Assembly: GCF_900105765.1 (NCBI RefSeq)
Contig: NZ_FNTX01000001.1
Coordinates: forward strand, 1,150,387 to 1,214,386
Source: Ruania alba
GTDB taxonomy: Bacteria > Actinomycetota > Actinomycetes > Actinomycetales > Beutenbergiaceae
Reading direction: 5' to 3'
Length of the DNA: 64,000 bases
The notes beneath the pieces are model-generated. The model did not search any database. It worked only from the letters and a program-made list of their open reading frames with translations, and was not told where the DNA came from. The translations under genes and the position numbers were made by a program. Shown here in pieces: positions 54,713 to 63,172 of this stretch; positions within the stretch are counted from its first letter, which is position 1; the number at the start of each line of letters is the position of its first letter.

Positions 54713-55008
54713 CTGGGGTCGTAGGTCAGACAATCTGCTTCATCGGTTCCCGCGCCCACACGCACTGAGGAAGCGGTGCATTCGAGCGAAGAATTGTGCG
54801 AACAGTCGGAACGCTGGCAGGCGCCGACGTGGGAGACCACCTTGTCCAGACCACCCTTGGAACTCAGTGGGATGAACGTGGCGCAATGCGCGTCTCCCGG
54901 AGTACCGGCGATGGTGACGGCGGCGGCATGACAGTGCGAGTGATCGTTGTAGGAGCAGCCCTCCACCGAGCACTCGGCGACAGTGGGCATTTCTGCGAGC
55001 GAACTCAT
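54709..55008 (-). CDS. DUF1540-type Cys-rich protein
   Basis: A 99-residue protein with two Cys-rich repeats: CSVEGCSYNDHSHCHAAAV near residue 12 and CQRSDCSHNSSLECTASSV near 64. The spaced Cys and His residues suggest metal binding. The ATG at 55008 follows GGGAGG at good spacing; the longer open frame upstream has no start signal. Forms a two-gene unit with the small ORF behind it. Role unknown. Confidence 0.88.
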   Translation of the reverse strand: MSSLAEMPTVAECSVEGCSYNDHSHCHAAAVTIAGTPGDAHCATFIPLSSKGGLDKVVSHVGACQRSDCSHNSSLECTASSVRVGAGTDEADCLTYDPR

Positions 55009-55196
55009 TCGAAAACCTCCCGAGTAGCCGTGGTGAGTCAAGGTTAGACCCGTTCCCGGCTCACGGAAAGAGGAACAAAGAATTCCTCCGGACGAGTCGA
55101 AGAATGGCAATTGTGCTGCGCGAATATCACGTATTTCCACGGGTGTGGACGAGTCCGCCCAGGGCTGTAGGGCACCCGAGGGAGCACAATGGGACC

Positions 55197-55562
55197 ATGC
55201 GTATCGCCCGCGTCTACGACGACCCCACGCCGCAGGACGGCACCCGCGTGCTGGTGGACCGGCTCTGGCCGCGCGGGCTGCGCAAGGACGATTCCCGGGT
55301 GGGCACCTGGGTGCGAGACGTCGCGCCCAGCAACGGGCTACGCCAGTGGTACGGCCACGACCCCGGGACGTTCGCCGAGTTCGCCGAGCGATACCGTGCC
55401 GAGCTGGACCAGCAGGACGCCGCGGACGCCCTGGAGAACCTGCGCTCCCTGCACGCGGGTGGCAGGCTCACCCTGGTCACCGCGACCCGGACGCTGGAGC
55501 TCTCCCACGCCGTCGTGCTGGCTGAACTGATCGACCCGGACGACGGTGAGGAGACACCATGA
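55197..55562 (+). CDS. DUF488-family protein
   Basis: A 121-residue protein with the family start MRIARVYDDPTPQDGTRVLVDRLWPRG and the central APSNGLRQWYGHDP. Function unknown; the conserved Arg, Trp and Asp residues suggest nucleic-acid or small-molecule binding. CACAAT ends six bases before the ATG, so a leaderless mRNA is likely. The pirin gene overlaps its stop (ATGA). Confidence 0.88.
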   Translation: MRIARVYDDPTPQDGTRVLVDRLWPRGLRKDDSRVGTWVRDVAPSNGLRQWYGHDPGTFAEFAERYRAELDQQDAADALENLRSLHAGGRLTLVTATRTLELSHAVVLAELIDPDDGEETP

Positions 55563-56563
55563 GCAACGTGGAAAGCGCACCCGTGGAGGTGGTGTGCACG
55601 GCGGTCGAGCGCGGCCCCGGTCCGGCGCAGGTGCGCCTGCTCGAGCCGCGCGACGTGCCGCTCGGTGGACCGCGTGCGATGTCCGTGCGCCGCACGCTCC
55701 CACAACGTGCCCTGTCGCTGATCGGTGCCTGGTGCTTCGTGGACCACTACGGCCCGGACGATGTGGCACGCACCGGCGGTATGGATGTCCCCCCGCACCC
55801 GCACACCGGTCTGCAGACGGTGAGCTGGCTGTTCTCCGGGCAGGTCGAGCACCGCGACTCCGCCGGGCATATCGCCACGATCGGGCCAGGTGCGCTGAGC
55901 TTGATGACGGCCGGCTCCGGAATCAGCCACTCCGAACGTTCCACCAGCGAGACCACCACCCTGCACGGTGTTCAGCTGTGGGTGGCGCTGCCCGAGGAGG
56001 CACGGTTCGGCGATCGAGCTTTCGACCACTATGAACCGCCCGTGCTGCGTGGAGACGGATATACCGCACAGGTGTTTCTCGGCAGTGCGTTCGGGCACAC
56101 CTCCCCGGTCGCCACGGCCACTGAGCTTCTCGGTGCCGAGGTGCGGCTGGACCCCGGCGCCGAGGTGAGCCTGACGCCGTCGGGCATCTTCGAACTGGGC
56201 GTGCTGGTGGACCACGGCACCGTCACGGCGGACGGCACCCCGGTGCCGACCGACCACCTGGCCTTCCGGGAGGCGTGCGCCGACCCGATCACCCTGACGG
56301 CGGGGGAGCAGGGGGCCCGGGTGCTCGTCATCGGAGGGCCCCCGTTCGGTGAGCAGATCGTGATGTGGTGGAACTTCGTGGGGCGCAGCCACGACGAGAT
56401 CGTTGCCTATCGGCAGGCGTGGCAGGCCGAGATCGGGGCGGCTGCCGGTGCCGACGGCGGAGCACCCCGCGCGCAGTTCGGCATCCCCGACGATCCAGGG
56501 GATCCGCTCCCCGCCCCGACGTTGCCACCGGTGCGGATCAAGCCGCGGGGAGCACCACGTTGA
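55559..56563 (+). CDS. Pirin-family protein
   Basis: A 334-residue bicupin. The metal site is in PPHPHTGLQTVSWLFSGQVE near residues 78-97 with the later His in GSGISHSERS near 123 and the Glu after it; GWCFVDHYGP-like ALSLIGAWCFVDHYGP precedes it. Some pirins have quercetinase activity, others regulate metabolism. Co-translated with the DUF488 protein. Confidence 0.9.
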   Translation: MSNVESAPVEVVCTAVERGPGPAQVRLLEPRDVPLGGPRAMSVRRTLPQRALSLIGAWCFVDHYGPDDVARTGGMDVPPHPHTGLQTVSWLFSGQVEHRDSAGHIATIGPGALSLMTAGSGISHSERSTSETTTLHGVQLWVALPEEARFGDRAFDHYEPPVLRGDGYTAQVFLGSAFGHTSPVATATELLGAEVRLDPGAEVSLTPSGIFELGVLVDHGTVTADGTPVPTDHLAFREACADPITLTAGEQGARVLVIGGPPFGEQIVMWWNFVGRSHDEIVAYRQAWQAEIGAAAGADGGAPRAQFGIPDDPGDPLPAPTLPPVRIKPRGAPR

Positions 56564-56585
56564 GCGCGGTGGCCGTGACCGGCGG

Positions 56586-57452
56586 TCAGAACACGGACTT
56601 TCCTCCCGTGACGCCGAGCACCGTTCCGCTGACGTAACTGGCATCGTCACAGGCGAGGAAGACCAATGCTGCGGCCACCTCGATGGGCTGGCCCGGTCGG
56701 CCCAACGGCGTGTCGGAACCGAATCCCGCCACCTTGTCCTCGTCGAAGGTGCTGGGAATGAGCGGGGTCCAGATCGGTCCCGGCGCCACCGCGTTGACCC
56801 GGATGCCGCGCGGTCCCAGCTCGGAGGCCAGGTTGACCATGAAGTTGTTCAGGGCGGACTTGGTGGCGGCGTAGTCAAGGAGCTGCTCGGACGGGCTGTA
56901 GGCCTGGATCGAGGTGGTGATGATGATGCTCGCTCCGGCTTTCAGATGCGGCACGAGAGCCTTCGTCAACCAGAAGGTGGCGAATACGTTGGTCTCGAAG
57001 ACGCGTCGCAACTGGTCGCTGGGGATATCCACGATGCCGCCGGGGCGGGCCATCTGGTAGGCCGCGTTGTTGACCAGGACGTCGATGCCACCGAGTGCGT
57101 CCAGGGCTGCGGCCGCCAACTCGTTGTTGGCCTCCTCGGTGCGCTGGTCGGTGGGGAGCAGGACGCACCTGCCGCCTGCGTCCTCGACCACCGCGCGGGT
57201 GCTCTCGGCATCTTCCTGCTCCTCGGGCAGATACCCGATCGCGACCTCGGCACCTTCCTTCGCATACGCGATGGCAGTGGCTCGACCGATACCGGAATCA
57301 CCCCCGGTGATCAGCGCCCTCTTCCCCTCCAAGCGTCCCCTGCCGGTGTAGCTCGTCTCGCCGTGATCGGGCTGTGGGTCCATGTCGGCCGTCCGGCCGG
57401 GCCATTGCTGTTGCTGTGCTGGAACATTCTCGAGGCGTGCGTGAGTGGCCAT
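56586..57452 (-). CDS. SDR-family oxidoreductase (YhdF/YghA-like)
   Basis: A 288-residue short-chain dehydrogenase: ALITGGDSGIGRATAIAYAK near 46 (TGxxxGIG), NNAAYQ near 129, catalytic Ser in ITTSIQAY near 179 and YAATKSA (YxxxK) near 193, then APGPIWTPLIP. The N-terminal 40 residues with QQQQWPG and MDPQPDHGE are typical of the stress-related glucose/ribitol dehydrogenase-like group. The ATG at 57452 is chosen from a longer open frame; CACGAT lies six bases before it. Confidence 0.9.
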   Translation of the reverse strand: MATHARLENVPAQQQQWPGRTADMDPQPDHGETSYTGRGRLEGKRALITGGDSGIGRATAIAYAKEGAEVAIGYLPEEQEDAESTRAVVEDAGGRCVLLPTDQRTEEANNELAAAALDALGGIDVLVNNAAYQMARPGGIVDIPSDQLRRVFETNVFATFWLTKALVPHLKAGASIIITTSIQAYSPSEQLLDYAATKSALNNFMVNLASELGPRGIRVNAVAPGPIWTPLIPSTFDEDKVAGFGSDTPLGRPGQPIEVAAALVFLACDDASYVSGTVLGVTGGKSVF

Positions 57453-57521
57453 GTCTCCATCGTGTGCCGGTTCTGGTGCTGGTGCATCTGGGACCTTCGC
57501 TGCGATGGCTACGCTGGTCGG

Positions 57522-58184
57522 GTGTTCTCGGACTGGAGGCGGCGTCGCGCTGCCCGCAAGGTCAAGCCCGGCGACGGCCACTCGCTGCCGCGCTACCGCT
57601 GGTGGCAGCCACTCTCGCGGGCGCTGCTCCACCTTGAGATCCCCGAGGAGAACGGTTCGGGTCGCACTTGGTCGGTCGACGTCAGATTGTGGGGCGACAA
57701 GGACGGCGAGGTCCTGGCCCACCTGTACTGCGAGGGCCGTCACCACGCACGGTCCACACTGCCCGCGATCTTCCCGGTGCCCGGAGGTGTCGTGGAGGTG
57801 GCCGCCAGCAGCTTCGGACTCAAGCGCTGCCACTACGTGCGTGAGGAGGGCCCGGAGCGGCAGTTCCGCCCGGATCGGGCGTCCGCTGAGGGCCGCCGGG
57901 AGCGTCTGGAGCGTCGGCACCCGAGCCTGAGCCGTGCCATCGGGGTCATCTCCGTGGTTGTGCTCGTGGTCGGCGTGATCCTCGGCCTTCCACAGATCGC
58001 GCAGGAGGTCTCCCAGATTCCTCCCATCGCCGAGCGGTGGGGCACCTTCACCGCACCGATCGAGCTCCCGGCATCGCTCAACATCGCTGTGGTGATCGCC
58101 ACCCTGGCGGCCAGCACCGAACGTGCGTTGCGCCTGCGCTACCACTGGTTGCTCGACGGCGGTCTGTTCGACGGCGAGGAGTAG
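57522..58184 (+). CDS. Hypothetical membrane protein
   Basis: A 220-residue protein with a basic N-terminus (FSDWRRRRAARKVKPGDG), a mixed soluble region of about 100 residues, a first membrane segment AIGVISVVVLVVGVILGLP near 133-151 and a second weaker one (LNIAVVIATLAASTERALRL) near 185. No family recognised. The GTG at 57522 lies six bases after TACGCT (57510-57515), a leaderless arrangement; the frame is open far upstream but only opposite the SDR gene. Confidence 0.7.
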   Translation: MFSDWRRRRAARKVKPGDGHSLPRYRWWQPLSRALLHLEIPEENGSGRTWSVDVRLWGDKDGEVLAHLYCEGRHHARSTLPAIFPVPGGVVEVAASSFGLKRCHYVREEGPERQFRPDRASAEGRRERLERRHPSLSRAIGVISVVVLVVGVILGLPQIAQEVSQIPPIAERWGTFTAPIELPASLNIAVVIATLAASTERALRLRYHWLLDGGLFDGEE

Positions 58185-58241
58185 CCGATCCCGCACCGAA
58201 ACCTCGCCACGCGTGGCTAGATAGCCCAGGGGTCTAACGTG

Positions 58242-59453
58242 TCAAGCGGCTGTGCTCTGGCGGTGTGCCCAGGCGGTGTGCTCGTCGTAGGGGGTGGCGT
58301 GCTTGAGGCAGCCGTGGAGGATGGCGACGAGGCGGTTGCCCAGGGCCCGTAGGGCTTCGTGGTGCTTGTAGTCGGCGGCGCGGCGTTCGTCGTAGTAGTC
58401 GCGGGCTCCGGGGCTGTGGGTCAGGGAGCAGAAGGCCCACTGGTCGATCGCGTCGTAGAGGCGCTTGTTGCGCACGAGCCTGGCCACCACGGCCCGTTTC
58501 TTGCCCGAGGCCTTGGTCAGGGGTGAGGTGCCGGCGTAGTTCCTGCGAGACTTGGCGCCGGCGAAGCGTTCGGGGTCGTCCCCGAACTCGCCGAGTACCC
58601 GGGCGCCGAGGACGTCACCCAGGCCTGGCAGCGAGAGGTAGATGTCGGCGTCCGGGTGCTGCTCAAAAGACTGGTCCAGCTGCTTTTCGAGCTGGTCGAT
58701 CTGTGTGTTGAGGGTGACCAGCAGTGCCACGGCGGACCTGGTGGTGGTCGCGTAGGCGTCGGCGATCTCCTGCGGCGCGCGCAGCTGCTCGGTGCGCAGG
58801 CTGGCCTGGATCCGTTCGGCGGTGGCGTCCAGGTAGCGGCGGCGCCCGCCTGCGCGCAGCGCGGCCTTGAGCTGGGTGATGCTCAGCCGGGCCCCGGTGG
58901 CCGGGTCGGGAGCGCGGCCCAGCACGGCCAGGGTGTCGCGGTCGTCCAGGTCCTCGAAGGCGTCCACCGCGGCCGGGTAATACTCGCGCAGGGCGTTGCG
59001 CAGCCGGTTGGTCTCCCGGGTGCGTGACCAGATCATGTTCTGGTGGGCCCGGGCCAAGACCTTGATGCCCTCCACCTGGGAGCTGTCCCCGGCGACCGGG
59101 CGGTGGTTGTGGGCGTCGGTGCGGACCAGGTCGGCCAGCATCTTGGCGTCGGCCGGGTCGGACTTGCCGCCGCCGACGTGGTGACGCTCCCGATACCGGG
59201 CGGCGGCCTTGGGGTTGATCGCGTAGACCACATACCCGGCCGCGACGAGCGCCTGCACCCACAGTCCGCGGTCAGTCTCGATCGCGATGGCCACCTGCTC
59301 GGGGTCCTCGGTGTGGGCACCGACCATGGCATGGAGGGCCCCGATCCCGGTGATGCCCTCCGGCAGCCTCCTGGTAGCCAGCTTCTTGCCCGTCTCGTCC
59401 ATCAGGTGCACGTCGTGGTGATCCTCAGCCCAGTCGTCCCCGACGAAGATCAT
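58242..59453 (-). CDS. IS110-family transposase (DEDD recombinase)
   Basis: A 403-residue protein with an N-terminal RuvC-like DEDD domain: Asp in FVGDDWAEDHHDV near 7, Glu in IAIETDRGLWV near 60, and the Asp pair in GGGKSDPADAKMLADLV near 100. The C-terminal transposase_20 domain has LPGLGDVLGARVLGEFGD near 278 and RRNYAGTSPLTKASGKKR near 305, with the conserved Ser. The ATG at 59453 follows AGGAGG; a GTG three codons earlier is in frame. Full length and without frameshift, so the element may be active. Confidence 0.95.
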   Translation of the reverse strand: MIFVGDDWAEDHHDVHLMDETGKKLATRRLPEGITGIGALHAMVGAHTEDPEQVAIAIETDRGLWVQALVAAGYVVYAINPKAAARYRERHHVGGGKSDPADAKMLADLVRTDAHNHRPVAGDSSQVEGIKVLARAHQNMIWSRTRETNRLRNALREYYPAAVDAFEDLDDRDTLAVLGRAPDPATGARLSITQLKAALRAGGRRRYLDATAERIQASLRTEQLRAPQEIADAYATTTRSAVALLVTLNTQIDQLEKQLDQSFEQHPDADIYLSLPGLGDVLGARVLGEFGDDPERFAGAKSRRNYAGTSPLTKASGKKRAVVARLVRNKRLYDAIDQWAFCSLTHSPGARDYYDERRAADYKHHEALRALGNRLVAILHGCLKHATPYDEHTAWAHRQSTAA

Positions 59454-59640
59454 GTCCACCACCTCCTCTCCTCGTGTCGGTTCATTCTTGCGGAGCCGAG
59501 ACCGCCCAGGCAGCGACCTAATGGATCAGTGCTCACCACGCGACCACAGGTGGACCGGCCGGGGCACGACACCCCATCAGCACTCGACGGGCGACCTATC
59601 CGCCGACCGGGGCACGATCTAGCCATAGAGGTCAATGCCT
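59454..59640 (-). ncRNA. Candidate bridge RNA region of the IS110 element
   Basis: The non-coding stretch upstream of the transposase is about 190 bases. It contains hairpin-forming segments, for example GGGGCACGACACCCC near 59560-59574, and GGGGCACGA recurs near 59609. In IS110 elements such as IS621 the bridge RNA that pairs with donor and target DNA is encoded here. No promoter or exact ends are called. Confidence 0.4.
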
Positions 59641-59777
59641 CAGGCTGAGGACGGTGCTCACCGGCCGACGGCTCGGCCAACAGCCTCCCACCCGAGGAAA
59701 GACCTCACCTCTGATCGGTGACTGCACTCCCATTAGGCTGAGCGGGCATCCTCACCTCAACTCCGAAGGAACTGCCT

Positions 59778-61166
59778 GTGCCACACGTCGACCTGCTCCT
59801 GATCGGCACCGGATCGGGCAATTCGATCCTGTCCGAGGACTTCTCCGACCGCTCCGTGGCACTGGTCGAACGCGGGACGTTCGGCGGCACCTGCCTGAAC
59901 GTCGGCTGTATCCCCACGAAGATGTTCGTGCACACCGCCGACGTGGCCGCGACGCCCGGTGTGTCCTCGCGGCTCGGGGTGGACGAGACGCTCGATCAGG
60001 TGCGCTGGCTGGACATCCGCGACCGCATCTTCGGCCGGATCGACCCGATCGCCTCGGGTGGCCGGGAGTACCGCACCGTGCATCAGGACAACTCACACGT
60101 GCAGGTGCACGAGGGCACGGCCACGTTCACCGGGGAACGTCGGGTGCAGGTGACCCCCAACGACGGCGGCCCACCGGTGGAGCTGACCGCCGACCAGATC
60201 GTGGTGGCCGCCGGTGGGCGACCGTTCGTGCCGGCCATCGACGGACTGGAGGACGTGGACTTCCACACCAGCGACACCGTCATGCGGTTGGACCGGCTGC
60301 CCGAGCACATGACCATCCTCGGCGGCGGCTTCATCGCCGCCGAGCTCGCGCACGTGTTCAGCTCGCTCGGCGTGGCGGTCACCGTGATCAACCGCTCCGG
60401 TGCACTGCTGCGGCAGGAGGACGACGAGGTCTCCGCCCGGTTCACCGAGCTCGCCGCGCAGCGCTGGGACGTGCGACTGGACACGAGAGTGCGCAGCGTC
60501 AGTCAGCAGGGCGGCACGATCCGTCTCGAGCTGGACGGCCCGGAGGGGTCCACCACGCTGGAGACCGGTGAGTTGCTCGTGGCCGTGGGTCGGGTGCCGA
60601 ACACTGACCTGCTGGATGCGCCGGCGGGCGGGCTCGGGATGAACCCGGCCGGACTCCTGGTGGTGGACGAATACCAGCGCACCACCGTCGAGGGTGTCTG
60701 GGCGCTCGGGGACATCTGCTCCCCGTGGGAGCTCAAGCACGTGGCCAACCACGAGGCACGCGTCGTTCAGCACAATCTGCTGCACCCGGACCACTTGCGG
60801 GCGAGCGATCACCGGTACGTGCCGCACGCGGTGTTCTCCTCACCGCAGATCGCCGCGGTCGGGCTCACCGAGAAACAGGCACGCGCCCAGGGGACGGAGA
60901 TCTCAGTGGCCCAGCAGGCCTACGCCGACATCGCCTACGGCTGGGCGATGGAGGACACCACCGGTTTCGCCAAGCTCATCGCCGAGAAGGGGACCGGCCG
61001 GCTGATCGGCGCGCACATCATCGGCCCGCAGGCATCGACGCTGATCCAACCCCTCATCCAGGCGATGAGCTTCGAGCAAGACGTGCGCGAGGTCGCCCGC
61101 GGCCAGTACTGGATCCACCCGGCGATGCCGGAACTGGTGGAGAACGCGCTGCTGCAGCTGGAGTGA
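59778..61166 (+). CDS. mtr: Mycothione reductase
   Basis: A 462-residue flavoprotein disulfide reductase that regenerates mycothiol with NADPH. FAD loop LLIGTGSGNSIL near 6, redox-active Cys pair GGTCLNVGCIPTKMF near 35-49, NADPH loop ILGGGFIAAELAHVF near 177, GDICSPWELKHVANHE near 313 and the C-terminal His-Glu pair in YWIHPAMPELVENAL near 445. The GTG at 59778 follows GAAGGA. The IS110 element upstream ends about 130 bases before the gene and could affect its promoter. Confidence 0.93.
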   Translation: MPHVDLLLIGTGSGNSILSEDFSDRSVALVERGTFGGTCLNVGCIPTKMFVHTADVAATPGVSSRLGVDETLDQVRWLDIRDRIFGRIDPIASGGREYRTVHQDNSHVQVHEGTATFTGERRVQVTPNDGGPPVELTADQIVVAAGGRPFVPAIDGLEDVDFHTSDTVMRLDRLPEHMTILGGGFIAAELAHVFSSLGVAVTVINRSGALLRQEDDEVSARFTELAAQRWDVRLDTRVRSVSQQGGTIRLELDGPEGSTTLETGELLVAVGRVPNTDLLDAPAGGLGMNPAGLLVVDEYQRTTVEGVWALGDICSPWELKHVANHEARVVQHNLLHPDHLRASDHRYVPHAVFSSPQIAAVGLTEKQARAQGTEISVAQQAYADIAYGWAMEDTTGFAKLIAEKGTGRLIGAHIIGPQASTLIQPLIQAMSFEQDVREVARGQYWIHPAMPELVENALLQLE

Positions 61167-61185
61167 GACCGCCACATCGAGAAAT

Positions 61186-61228
61186 CACACGTCGATCGGG
61201 CTACCCTACCGCCAGATCGACGTGTGAC
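61186..61228. terminator. 13-bp perfect hairpin between convergent genes
   Basis: TCACACGTCGATC (61186-61198) pairs exactly with GATCGACGTGTGA (61216-61228), loop 17 bases. It lies 19 bases after the mtr stop and eight bases from the stop of the convergent YbjQ gene, a good two-way terminator. Confidence 0.8.
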
Positions 61229-61236
61229 TTCCTGCC

Positions 61237-61842
61237 CTACTGGTACGGGTTCTGCCCGTACCCCGGCGGTGGGGGCGGGTTCTGCCCGTACCCCGGTTGC
61301 GGCTGACCCGGTTGCGGCTGGCCCGGCTGTGGAGGTTGGGGCTGAGCCGGATGCTGGCCGTAGCTGGTCTGCGGCTGCGGCTGATCGGGGGCGGCCGGGG
61401 CCTGCGCACCGTAGCCGGCGGCCGGGGGCGGCTGCGAAGCGGACGGACCCTGCGGCGTCGAGGCGGCCCCGCCCTGGGCGGCCACCTGCGCCGACTGCTT
61501 GGTGTGCCCTTCCTCATCCTCGTTCAGGGGAACGGCATACACGGCCGTCCCGTAGGCGCACACCTCGGAGAACGCCTGAGCGATGTCACCGGTGTCGAAC
61601 CGCATCCCGATCACGGCGTTCGCACCGCGCCGCTGCGCCTCCGTGGTCATCCGGTTCATCACTTCCTGACGGCTCTCGTAGACGAGCTGGGTGTACTCGG
61701 TCACCTCACCGCCACCGATGGAACGGAAGCTGGCGACGAAGTTCTGGCCGGCGTTCGCGGCACGCACGGTCATCCCCATCACCTCTCCCATCACAGCGTC
61801 GATGCGGTACCCCGGGATCTCATTCGTGGTCACAACGATCAT
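61237..61842 (-). CDS. YbjQ/UPF0145-family protein with a Pro/Gln/Gly-rich tail
   Basis: About 201 residues. The first 105 form the YbjQ domain (IVVTTNEIPGYRIDAVMGEV at the start, RRGANAVIGMRFDTGD near 71), a family of unknown role thought to bind metal. Residues 115-201 are low complexity, rich in Pro, Gln and Gly with repeated PGQPQ and GYGQNP, the kind of tail seen on actinobacterial membrane-associated proteins, but no helix follows. ATG 61842 has AGGA upstream. Confidence 0.85.
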   Translation of the reverse strand: MIVVTTNEIPGYRIDAVMGEVMGMTVRAANAGQNFVASFRSIGGGEVTEYTQLVYESRQEVMNRMTTEAQRRGANAVIGMRFDTGDIAQAFSEVCAYGTAVYAVPLNEDEEGHTKQSAQVAAQGGAASTPQGPSASQPPPAAGYGAQAPAAPDQPQPQTSYGQHPAQPQPPQPGQPQPGQPQPGYGQNPPPPPGYGQNPYQ

Positions 61843-61978
61843 GGGCTCATCCTGACACCGAATCGTCGTCGGTGGGAGGGGAGCACTGCCCACCGGTGGC
61901 AACCGGCGGCAACCGTTCACCCACCCGAGATCACCGCCATAGGGTGAACGCAACGTTCGCCAGCGAAAGGGGCACCAG

Positions 61979-63145
61979 GTGTCGGAGCAGGTCAGGATCG
62001 GGATCATCGGCTACGGGGCACAGGGCTCGGTGTACGCCCGGATGCTCGCCGAGGGGTCGATCCCCGGCGCCACGCTCGGCGGCGTCGCCGACCACAACGA
62101 GGCCCGCCGGAGCATCGCGGCCGAGACGCACGCCGAGACGCCGCTCTTCGAGAACTACCCCAGCCTGCTCCATAGCGGATCCGTGGACGCCGTGGTCACC
62201 ACGGTGCCGCACTACCTGCACCCGGAGGTGGCGATGGCCGCCCTCGATGCCGGGTTGCACGTGCTGGTGGAGAAGCCCGCCGGGGTATACACGGCGCAGG
62301 TGCGTGAGCTGAACGAGTTCGCGGCCACCAAGCCCGAGCTCACCTTCGCCATCATGTTCAACCAGCGCACGAACCCGCTGTACCGGAAGATCAAGGAGAT
62401 CGTGGACGCGGGCGAGATCGGCGCGATCCGCCGTTCGAACTGGATCATCACCACGTGGTGGCGCCCGCAGGGCTACTACGAGCAGAGCGCCTGGCGTGCC
62501 ACCTGGGGTGGCGAAGGCGGCGGCGTCCTGGTGAACCAGGCGCCGCACCAGCTGGACTTGTGGCAGTGGATTTGCGGTGTGCCGCAGTCCGTGGTGGCCA
62601 AGGCCGGGTTCGGGTTCCGCCGGGACATCGCCGTCGAGGACGAGGTCACCGCCATGGTCGACTACGGCGACGGCGCCACCGGTGTGTTCATCACCGCCAC
62701 CCACGACCTGATCGGCACCGACCGGTTCGAGATCCTCGGCGACAAGGGCAAGATCGTCGTGGACGGCTCCGCCACCGCCACGGTGACCCGGCTGGTCAAG
62801 GACGAGCAGGAGATCAGCGCCGACGTCGGCGCCGAGGACGTAGGCAAGATGTTCAAGGGCCAGCTCAACTTCGACGACATGCACGAGTCCGAGACGATCT
62901 CCTTCGACTCCGCGTGGGGCTCCCAGCACGGTGAGGTGCTGCGCAACTTCGCCGCGAACGTTCGCGGCGAGGAGCCCCTGCTCGCCCCCGGCTCGGACGG
63001 GATGAACGGGGTGCGGTTGGCCAACGCCATCCACCTGTCCGCCTGGCTCGGCCGCGAGGTCCCGATCGACTTCGACGAGGCCGAGTACCTGAGCGAGCTG
63101 AACTCCCGGATCCGCGACGAGGGGCAGTTCCCCGAGCGTTCCTGA
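61979..63145 (+). CDS. Gfo/Idh/MocA-family oxidoreductase
   Basis: A 388-residue NAD(P)-dependent sugar dehydrogenase: Rossmann loop GIIGYGAQGSVYAR near 8, the catalytic motif VLVEKPAGVYT near 97-107 and the GGEGGGVLVNQAPHQLDLW segment near 178, which carries the substrate-binding His. It oxidises an inositol or sugar derivative. GTG 61979 follows AAAGGGG. GAACG-CAA-CGTTC upstream (61946-61958) could be an operator. Stands alone, which suggests a partner elsewhere. Confidence 0.9.
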   Translation: MSEQVRIGIIGYGAQGSVYARMLAEGSIPGATLGGVADHNEARRSIAAETHAETPLFENYPSLLHSGSVDAVVTTVPHYLHPEVAMAALDAGLHVLVEKPAGVYTAQVRELNEFAATKPELTFAIMFNQRTNPLYRKIKEIVDAGEIGAIRRSNWIITTWWRPQGYYEQSAWRATWGGEGGGVLVNQAPHQLDLWQWICGVPQSVVAKAGFGFRRDIAVEDEVTAMVDYGDGATGVFITATHDLIGTDRFEILGDKGKIVVDGSATATVTRLVKDEQEISADVGAEDVGKMFKGQLNFDDMHESETISFDSAWGSQHGEVLRNFAANVRGEEPLLAPGSDGMNGVRLANAIHLSAWLGREVPIDFDEAEYLSELNSRIRDEGQFPERS

Positions 63146-63172
63146 ACGCCTCCCGACGGCGCGCCTTCGTGC

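Larger units (their letters stand above)
58205..59645 (-). mobile_element. IS110-family insertion sequence (ends approximate)
   Basis: Contains one DEDD transposase gene and long non-coding flanks, with no inverted terminal repeats, as usual for IS110 elements. The 3' flank is short and the 5' flank is about 190 bases, the IS110-type layout in which the upstream region encodes the bridge RNA. Exact ends are not resolved; I see no flanking duplication. It lies between the membrane protein gene and mycothione reductase. Confidence 0.7.
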
